Origin: CBDVBD01 sp965372135 | GTDB taxonomy: Bacteria; Electryoneota; RPQS01; CBDVBD01 | Assembly: GCA_965372135.1 (NCBI GenBank) | Contig: CBDVBD010000024.1 | Coordinates: 1-29,150 of the forward strand | Direction: 5' to 3' | DNA length: 29,150 nucleotides | Shown here: piece by piece, positions 23,650 through 29,150 of the stretch | Numbering within the stretch: the stretch's first letter is position 1 | Layout of the letters: each line of letters begins with the position of its first letter | Notes under the pieces: generated by a model | What the model was told of the DNA's origin: nothing | What the model saw: only the letters and a program-made list of their open reading frames with translations | The model's database searches: none | Made by a program: the position numbers and the translations under genes

Positions 23650-26328
23650 ATGAACCAGAAATATGTATACTTTTTCGGCGGTGACGCCACCGAAGGCGAT
23701 GCCGAAATGAAGTCGGTGTTAGGGGGCAAAGGCGCCAATTTGGCGGAAATGACCAAGTTGGGGATTCCGGTGCCGCCGGGATTTACCATTACCTGTCAGA
23801 CTTGTCTGATTTATCAAGAACGAGGTGTGCTGCCAACGGAAGTGATGGAGCAGGTGGGGCAGAGCGTTACAAAAGTAGAATCGTTAATGGAGCAAAATTT
23901 CGGAGGGAGTGATAGTCCGCTGTTGTTCTCGGTTCGGTCGGGAGCGCCTATTTCCATGCCCGGAATGATGGATACCGTATTGAATTTAGGGTTAAATCAG
24001 GAAACGGTGAGTGCGTTGAATGAACTCAGCGGAAATCCCCGGTTTGTATATGATTCCTATCGCCGGTTTATCCAAATGTTCGGCGATGTGGTGAAAGGGA
24101 TTCCTCATGATACCTTCGAAAGCCTGCTCAGTAATCTGAAATTTGAAGTTGGCGCTCAGTTCGATACTGAATTGACCGAGGAACACCTGTTGGAATTGAT
24201 CAAACGCTATAAGGATGCGTATCAGAGAGCAATTGGTGAGGAGTTTCCCGAGGATCCCTATAGTCAATTGGAACAGTCGATTGAGGCGGTGTTTGGATCG
24301 TGGAACAACCAGCGAGCGATCAAATATCGCCGGCTGAATCACATTCCCGATGATATGGGTACCGCGGTCAATGTCCAAACCATGGTGTTTGGGAATTTCA
24401 ATGAAAATTCCGGAACCGGAGTTGCGTTTACCAGGAATCCTGCCACCGGTGACGATGTGTTCTACGGGGAGTATCTAATGAACGCTCAGGGGGAAGACGT
24501 GGTGGCGGGAATCCGAACCCCCCAGCCGATTAATGCCGTCAATAAAATGGATGACAGCCAGCAAACCTTGGAAGAGTTGATGCCGGGAAATTATCAGCAA
24601 TTGAATAAAATCCGGCAGAAATTAGACGACCATTACCGGGATATGCAGGATCTGGAATTCACTATTCAGGATGGAAAGTTGTATATTCTGCAAACCCGAT
24701 CCGGAAAACGTACCGCCAAGGCAGCTATCAAAATCGCCCTGGATTATCTACATAAAAAGATAATCGACGAGGAAGAAGCGGTGATGAGGGTCGAAACCAC
24801 CTTTATTGATCAGTTACTTCATAAGCAGCTTGATCCGGAGCAGCAATATATATCTGTTGCCACCGGACTTCCTGCCGGACCGGGCGCTGCGGTAGGGCAG
24901 GTAGTATTTGATGCTGATACTGCAGTGGGTTGGCACAAAAAAGGACTGAAGGTGGTGCTGGTTCGCAACGAGACCACTCCCGAGGATATCGGGGGCATGA
25001 ATGCTGCGGAAGGCATTTTAACCGCAACCGGGGGCATGACCAGCCATGCTGCATTGGTAGCTCGCGGGATGGGGATAACTTGTATTGTGGGATGCAGTGC
25101 GTTGAAAATCGATATGGTCACACGCAGTGCCACTATTGGCAGAGAGGCGATTCGGGAAGGCGATTTTATAACATTGGCGGTGGCGAAACGCGGTGAAGTT
25201 ATCCTGGGAGAACTGCCTCTGGTTAAACCTCAGTTCAGCGAGGAATTTACGGAATTGCTGTCCATTGCCGACAAGCACCGGAGGTTATCGGTGCGAGTAA
25301 ATGCTGATACCATTAAAGATAGTAAACAGGCACGGCAGTTCGGCGCTGAAGGCGTCGGATTGTGCCGGACGGAGCATATGTTCTTCGAGGGCGACCGGAT
25401 TAATGCCATGCGGGAAATGATACTGGCGGAAACGGTGGAAGCGCGAAAACGGGCGTTGGATAAACTCCTGCCCCTGCAGAAAAGCGATTTTGCTGGTATT
25501 TTTGAGGCGATGGACGGGCTGCCGGTCACAATTCGACTGCTGGATCCGCCACTTCACGAATTCCTGCCGCGCACCGATCAGGAGGTGGACGAGATAGCGA
25601 AAATGGCTGGTGTCAGCGTTGAGGCGCTGCGAAAATCCGCCATTCGGCTGCACGAGATGAATCCCATGTTAGGTCATCGCGGATGCCGGTTGTTGATTAC
25701 CTATCCTGAAATCTGTGAGATGCAGACCAAAGCCATTATCGGTGCCGCGATTGAGGTGGCGAAGCGTGGTGTGAAAGTACATCCGGAAATTATGGTACCG
25801 CTGGTGGGGCATGTAAATGAAATTCGGTTTTTGAAAGAAATCATTTGCAGGATCGCCGATGACATCATCAGTAAATCTGGAACTAAGTTGACCTACATGG
25901 TTGGTACCATGATTGAAGTACCCCGGGCCGCGGTAACCGCAGGTGAGATTGCCGCGGAGGCGCAGTTCTTCAGCTTTGGAACCAACGATTTGACGCAGAT
26001 GGGTTTTGGTTTCAGCCGAGATGATGTCGGCAATTTCTTACCGGAGTACCGCGATCAAGGCATCCTGTCGCAGGATCCCTTTGAACAGTTGGATCAACCA
26101 GGAATTGGTGGATTAGTGGAATGGGCGGTGCAGCGGGGGAAGGAGGCGCGTAAGGATTTGAAACTGGGTATTTGTGGTGAGCATGGCGGCGATCCCAGTT
26201 CGATTGACTTTTGCCACCGGGTGGGCTTGGATTACGTAAGTTGTTCTCCGTATCGTGTCCCAATCGCACGGTTGGCGGCGGCACAAGCTGCAATTCAGGA
26301 AAAGCGAAACCAAGAATCCGCATCGTAA
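23650..26328 (+). CDS. ppdK: Pyruvate, phosphate dikinase
   Basis: Interconverts pyruvate + ATP + Pi and PEP + AMP + PPi; cytoplasmic. At 892 residues it has the full length and domain order: an N-terminal ATP-grasp domain starting YVYFFGGDATEGDAEMK with GGKGANLAEM, the swivelling phospho-His domain with GGMTSHAALVARGMG (H466), and the C-terminal PEP-binding barrel with MGHRGCRLL-like LGHRGCRLLITYPEI, SFGTNDLTQM and the catalytic C842 in GICGEHGGDP. The last part distinguishes it from phosphoenolpyruvate synthase together with overall length and the N-terminal domain. A PPDK-type regulatory kinase/phosphorylase gene follows 27 bases later, which supports both calls. Confidence 0.97.
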   Translation: MNQKYVYFFGGDATEGDAEMKSVLGGKGANLAEMTKLGIPVPPGFTITCQTCLIYQERGVLPTEVMEQVGQSVTKVESLMEQNFGGSDSPLLFSVRSGAPISMPGMMDTVLNLGLNQETVSALNELSGNPRFVYDSYRRFIQMFGDVVKGIPHDTFESLLSNLKFEVGAQFDTELTEEHLLELIKRYKDAYQRAIGEEFPEDPYSQLEQSIEAVFGSWNNQRAIKYRRLNHIPDDMGTAVNVQTMVFGNFNENSGTGVAFTRNPATGDDVFYGEYLMNAQGEDVVAGIRTPQPINAVNKMDDSQQTLEELMPGNYQQLNKIRQKLDDHYRDMQDLEFTIQDGKLYILQTRSGKRTAKAAIKIALDYLHKKIIDEEEAVMRVETTFIDQLLHKQLDPEQQYISVATGLPAGPGAAVGQVVFDADTAVGWHKKGLKVVLVRNETTPEDIGGMNAAEGILTATGGMTSHAALVARGMGITCIVGCSALKIDMVTRSATIGREAIREGDFITLAVAKRGEVILGELPLVKPQFSEEFTELLSIADKHRRLSVRVNADTIKDSKQARQFGAEGVGLCRTEHMFFEGDRINAMREMILAETVEARKRALDKLLPLQKSDFAGIFEAMDGLPVTIRLLDPPLHEFLPRTDQEVDEIAKMAGVSVEALRKSAIRLHEMNPMLGHRGCRLLITYPEICEMQTKAIIGAAIEVAKRGVKVHPEIMVPLVGHVNEIRFLKEIICRIADDIISKSGTKLTYMVGTMIEVPRAAVTAGEIAAEAQFFSFGTNDLTQMGFGFSRDDVGNFLPEYRDQGILSQDPFEQLDQPGIGGLVEWAVQRGKEARKDLKLGICGEHGGDPSSIDFCHRVGLDYVSCSPYRVPIARLAAAQAAIQEKRNQESAS

Positions 26329-26355
26329 TTCAAAAGTGATTTTCGGCGAGATATA

Positions 26356-27210
26356 ATGGCACTTGTGAAGAAATCCCGCGAAGTATATGCCTTGTCTGAC
26401 GGCACTGGAACTACTTGTGAAACGGTAATTAAGTCAGCCCTCAAGCAGTTCGATGAAGGATTGGCTACCATCCATAAAATTCCCGATATACGTACCCAGC
26501 GACAGGTTCGGGAAATTATGGAAGAGGTAGCACGGACGAATGGAGTTGTGATCTATACCACTGTTTCTCCTGAGATTCGAGAAAATATCCTGATCTTTGG
26601 ACAGAGTTTAGGTGTACCTACTGTGGATATTCTTGGTCCAATATTGTCGAGATTGTCGGACTTATTGGAACTGTCCCCGATGGCGATTCCTGGGATATTC
26701 CGGGAACTGGATGATGAGTATTTCCAACGGATTGAATCCATGGATTATACCGTTAAACACGATGATGGGTTGAATTTGGCGGATTTGGATCAGGCGGAAA
26801 TTGTGTTGGTGGGAATTTCGCGGACAGCAAAAACCCCCACCAGTATTTACTTGGCGTATCGGGGTTGGAGGGTGGCGAATATTCCTATTATTCAAGATAT
26901 GGAACTGCCTGAGGAGGTATTTCAGGTTAATCCCAAAAAGGTGGTGGGATTTACCATTTCGCCCCAGAGGCTTAAGGTGGTCCGGGCAGAACGGCTCAGG
27001 AAAATAGCCACCCATGACGTCGCGGACTACACCGATATCGATGCCATACAGCTGGAGGTGATTTACGCCAATAGAATGATTTTGAAGCAGGGATGGCCCC
27101 TGATCGATGTGACGTTCAAGTCGATTGAGGAAACATCCACCGAAGTGATGCGAACCATCTATCGTCAAATGGGAGTGAGAAAAGGACGTGGTATTGATAA
27201 GAGGAAATAA
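26356..27210 (+). CDS. PPDK regulatory protein: ADP-dependent kinase / Pi-dependent pyrophosphorylase (DUF299)
   Basis: A bifunctional regulator that inactivates its dikinase by ADP-dependent phosphorylation of an active-site Thr and reactivates it by Pi-dependent dephosphorylation. It shows the DUF299/PSRP features: N-terminal YALSDGTGTTCETVIKSAL, VIYTTVSPEIRENI, and the P-loop-like GISRTAKTPTSIYLA at 153-167, followed by ANIPII and the C-terminal GWPLIDVTFKSIEETSTEV. At 284 residues it has normal length. Position directly after ppdK identifies PPDK, not PEP synthase, as the partner. The Thr in the target is expected two residues before the catalytic His, and TSHAA (T464 at -2, S465 at -1, H466) in PpdK fits. 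Confidence 0.95.
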   Translation: MALVKKSREVYALSDGTGTTCETVIKSALKQFDEGLATIHKIPDIRTQRQVREIMEEVARTNGVVIYTTVSPEIRENILIFGQSLGVPTVDILGPILSRLSDLLELSPMAIPGIFRELDDEYFQRIESMDYTVKHDDGLNLADLDQAEIVLVGISRTAKTPTSIYLAYRGWRVANIPIIQDMELPEEVFQVNPKKVVGFTISPQRLKVVRAERLRKIATHDVADYTDIDAIQLEVIYANRMILKQGWPLIDVTFKSIEETSTEVMRTIYRQMGVRKGRGIDKRK

Positions 27211-27266
27211 TAATTTAGATAAGTATAACTAACGCATAATATTGATCATAGCAAGGTTACGATAAA

Positions 27267-27533
27267 TTGAATTTGCACCTGAAGGAAAGATGGATACGTA
27301 TGGGGTTTGGGGTGGTGCTTCTTTCATTCTACCTGTGGGGACCGAAAATACCATGGGGATTACTGGGATTGATATTTATTGCCAACGGAATCAGCGGATT
27401 TTGTCCGGTGTGGAAGATTTTGGGAATTTCTACCTTGAAAAAACTACCACCGGTGCGGAAAACCGAATTTATTCCAATTGATGATAAAGAAAAAACCGAG
27501 GAGAACCATGAAAGCGACTGTTCAACACGTTAA
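27267..27533 (+). CDS. Small DUF2892 (YgaP-like) membrane protein
   Basis: An 88-residue protein with two hydrophobic segments (about 11-25 and 29-45) in the pattern RMGFGVVLLSFY...GLLGLIFIANGISGFCPVWKILGI, matching the DUF2892/YgaP transmembrane family that often has GxCPxY near the second helix. The C-terminal 35 residues are charged. The start is TTG 27267 or ATG 27300 (shorter by 11 residues, with aaggaaa 11 bases upstream); the TTG form keeps the basic N-terminus. It overlaps the OsmC-like gene by 26 bases, so the two are probably co-translated. Function unknown; sulfur handling has been suggested for YgaP-type proteins fused to rhodanese. Confidence 0.8.
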   Translation: MNLHLKERWIRMGFGVVLLSFYLWGPKIPWGLLGLIFIANGISGFCPVWKILGISTLKKLPPVRKTEFIPIDDKEKTEENHESDCSTR

Positions 27534-27927
27534 AGATATGACATTAATCGGCAAAGGCAGTTCTGGACACTGGATTGCCATGGATGCCGCAGAAAAAGTG
27601 GGAGGAGCCGATAGCGCTACCCGCCCCTTGGAGTTATTGCTGATCGGGCTTGGCGGGTGCACTTCCATGGATGTGGTCTCGATACTTCAAAAGAAACGGG
27701 TACCGGTCACCGATTTCTGGGTGGATTTTGATGCCACTCAGGCTGATGACCACCCCAGAGTTTTTACCAATATCACAATGACCTACCACGTGAAGGGGAC
27801 GGGGGTAAAAAAGGCGGATGTGGAACGGGCGGTGGATTTATCCAAAGAGAAGTATTGTTCCGTACAAGCGATGCTTCGGAAAGCGACATCGATAACCACG
27901 GAAATTGTGATTCACGATGACGATTGA
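27508..27927 (+). CDS. OsmC/Ohr-family thiol peroxidase-like protein
   Basis: A 139-residue OsmC-fold protein; the family reduces organic hydroperoxides through two cysteines. Both are present: C51 in LIGLGGCTSMDV and C117 in KYCSVQAML. The branch resembles YhfA more than Ohr. ATG 27508 follows cgaggaga closely and is preferred to upstream in-frame codons. Those would place extra residues inside the DUF2892 reading region. A strong intrinsic terminator lies 30 bases after the stop. Substrate unknown. Confidence 0.93.
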   Translation: MKATVQHVKDMTLIGKGSSGHWIAMDAAEKVGGADSATRPLELLLIGLGGCTSMDVVSILQKKRVPVTDFWVDFDATQADDHPRVFTNITMTYHVKGTGVKKADVERAVDLSKEKYCSVQAMLRKATSITTEIVIHDDD

Positions 27928-27952
27928 CGTTCGCTTTACGTACTTGGAATAG

Positions 27953-27987
27953 AAAAACCCGTCCCGACAAATCGGGACGGGTTTTTT
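27953..27987 (+). terminator. Strong rho-independent terminator
   Basis: cccgtcccga at 27958-27967, loop caaa, tcgggacggg at 27972-27981, then six T. The 10-bp stem is perfect, and the A-run on the 5' side means it could work in both directions. It ends the OsmC-like transcript. Confidence 0.92.
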
Positions 27988-28362
27988 GTGTGCCGACTCG
28001 CCAGATCTACCAGGGAACTCTTGAACCGACTCGAAGAATTCCGCACCTTAAAGGTTGAACTGATATCCTACACCGAAAACATCGACACCACTACTCCAGC
28101 GGGAAAGGCAATGTTTTCTATGGTTGCCGTTTTTGCGGAGTTTGAGAACGATATCCGGAGCGAGCGTATCCGCGCCGGCATGGAAAACGCCAAACAAAAA
28201 GGCAAACATTTAGGACGCCCCCCTACTCTAGAATCCACCATAAAGAAAATTAAACAGATGTCAAAAGTCGGATTACCCGCCGCCCATATAATGAGAGAAA
28301 CCGGTGTTTCCAGAAATACCGTCAAGAAATATAACACTAATACTAAATATAAGGCTAATTAA
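27988..28362 (+). pseudogene. 5'-truncated serine recombinase (resolvase/invertase)
   Basis: The 124 residues match the C-terminal two thirds of small serine recombinases: CRLARSTRELLNRLEEF, then VELISYTENIDTTTPAGKAMFSMVAVFAEFENDIRSER-type sequence (E helix and dimer interface), GKHLGRPPTLES and a C-terminal helix-turn-helix (IMRETGVSRNTVKKY). The N-terminal 60 or so residues with the catalytic Ser are absent: the frame begins immediately after the terminator T-tract, and no resolvase N-terminus is found upstream. It is not expected to recombine DNA by itself, although the DNA-binding part could survive. It marks a past mobile-element or deletion junction. Confidence 0.85.
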
Positions 28363-28384
28363 TATCTTCTTTTCATAAAAGTAC

Positions 28385-28413
28385 TTGCTTGTTGTTAATG
28401 AAATGTCTATATT
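28385..28413 (+). promoter_or_regulatory. Candidate sigma-70-like promoter for the second beta-helix gene
   Basis: TTGCTT at 28385-28390 and TATATT at 28408-28413 have a 17-base spacer, identical in hexamers and spacing to the pair before nadC. It lies between the recombinase remnant and the beta-helix gene. The 170 bases 28363-28532 hold no gene that I can support. Confidence 0.45.
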
Positions 28414-28532
28414 AGTTCCGTGGGGAACTCCTCCAACTCCTATCTTCTACTGACTCCTATTCCCCTATTTCATGGCATTGAGCGGTTGTCTGATAAAGGA
28501 TTCGAGCCATGCAATGTCTTATTCGCAATTTC

Positions 28533-29150
28533 ATGTGCTGTCATGTGTCCTCACGTGACAGAACCGAACAGCCTGAACTGTCATCATCAGGACATGGTAT
28601 CAAGGAACATCGCGACCAGAGCCTCCTATTCTTCCCCCAAATCTCCATTATCATCATCTGCATACTATGTATCTTCATACCATTTCTCCATGCAGACACT
28701 ACCTGGGTAGCTGGTGATGTGTTCGGCGTATGGGATACCACCGGTAGTCCGTTCATGGTGATCGATACTATCACGGTGCCGTTGGATTCTACATTGAGAA
28801 TCCGACCGGGTGTGGAAATTTGGTTCCTGGATCAGGCAATAAACCATCCAGCACTAATCGTCCATGGGCAACTGTTGGCAGTAGGTGAAGAAGGAGATTC
28901 CATCTATTTTACATCCAATGAAGTTGGTCCAGCCCGTATAGACAATGATAATGTTACAGGCAGCGTTATCCGTATGAAATACTGTGTGGTGGATTCCAAT
29001 ATTCGGGGTATTAAATCGCATGGCGGGTTCATGACCCTTTTACACAGTAGTATTTTTGCCTATGGGGACCCAATATGGAATTCAGAACAAGTTGATACCA
29101 TCCAGTATTGCTATATTCATGAGGGGTGGATACGACTCATCTATGGCAGC
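28533..29150 (+). CDS. Secreted beta-helix-type protein, 5' part (runs off window)
   Basis: An open frame from 28497 to the last base of the window; ATG 28533 gives 206 residues. A hydrophobic run ISIIIICILCIFIPFLHA (about residues 37-54) looks like a signal peptide cleaved before DTTWVAGDV. If ATG 28533 is the start there is an unusually long polar leader of about 35 residues; a non-ATG start closer to aaggaa (28602-28607) is an alternative. The mature part (STLRIRPGVEIWF, LIVHGQLLAVG, SIYFTSNEV) closely parallels the N-terminus of the protein at 20942-22600 (TTLTINPGVRVLF, LIAEGT, SILFTSNEM). A beta-helix and probably a sorting domain are expected beyond the window. Confidence 0.8.
   Translation, partial: MCCHVSSRDRTEQPELSSSGHGIKEHRDQSLLFFPQISIIIICILCIFIPFLHADTTWVAGDVFGVWDTTGSPFMVIDTITVPLDSTLRIRPGVEIWFLDQAINHPALIVHGQLLAVGEEGDSIYFTSNEVGPARIDNDNVTGSVIRMKYCVVDSNIRGIKSHGGFMTLLHSSIFAYGDPIWNSEQVDTIQYCYIHEGWIRLIYGS

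Noticed and set aside
28420..28710. 96-codon + frame upstream of the second beta-helix gene
   Set aside because: It overlaps the better frame that encodes a signal peptide and mature beta-helix sequence, and has no recognisable features.
1..29150. CRISPR arrays, rRNA, tRNA, complete IS elements or prophage
   Set aside because: No regularly spaced repeats, cloverleaf-like gaps, transposase with terminal repeats or phage structural genes were seen on reading the gene-free stretches.

Overview
The window looks like chromosome from an uncultured bacterium of the FCB (Fibrobacteres-Chlorobi-Bacteroidetes) assemblage. The best clue is the secreted beta-helix protein at 20942-22600, which ends in a YPNPFN-type C-terminal sorting domain as used by type IX secretion, together with the GH57-based glycogen genes and the M28 peptidase. 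The phylum cannot be fixed from this alone. Every gene I accept is on the + strand. Core genes look roughly half GC, while several blocks are clearly AT-richer.

Layout. (1) 7-5992: PcrA/UvrD helicase, a paired-hairpin repeat, and a giant exported TPR protein whose middle third is AT-richer than its ends. (2) 5993-9678: an accessory, AT-rich, repeat-scarred region. It holds a three-TM protein directly coupled to a ThsB-like TIR protein, then a RelA/SpoT-type nucleotidyltransferase with an extra C-terminal domain, then a methyltransferase remnant ending in a hairpin repeat and an intact methyltransferase bracketed by a degenerate direct repeat. (3) 9679-11142: a GT-C membrane glycosyltransferase split by one in-frame TGA. 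(4) 11214-18905: nadC, then a lone receiver domain overlapping glgC, two GH57 enzymes and a galT-like gene, i.e. a glycogen module. (5) 18969-23225: thioredoxin, M28 peptidase, beta-helix surface protein, and a DUF2231 membrane protein with a metal-binding tail. (6) 23650-27927: pyruvate phosphate dikinase with its regulatory kinase/phosphorylase, a DUF2892 protein and an OsmC-like protein, closed by a strong terminator. (7) 27988-29150: a 5'-truncated serine recombinase and the start of a second beta-helix protein that runs off the window.

How it works together. The glgC/GH57/galT block and ppdK with its regulator point to control of carbon storage and of pyruvate/PEP interconversion. The receiver domain overlapping glgC suggests signal-dependent control. 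The TM + TIR + SYNTH trio at 6100-8243 is the best candidate for an under-described system. The TIR protein belongs to the family used in Thoeris anti-phage defence, but the usual NADase partner (ThsA) is absent and a small multi-pass membrane protein sits in its place. No rRNA, tRNA or CRISPR array was recognised.
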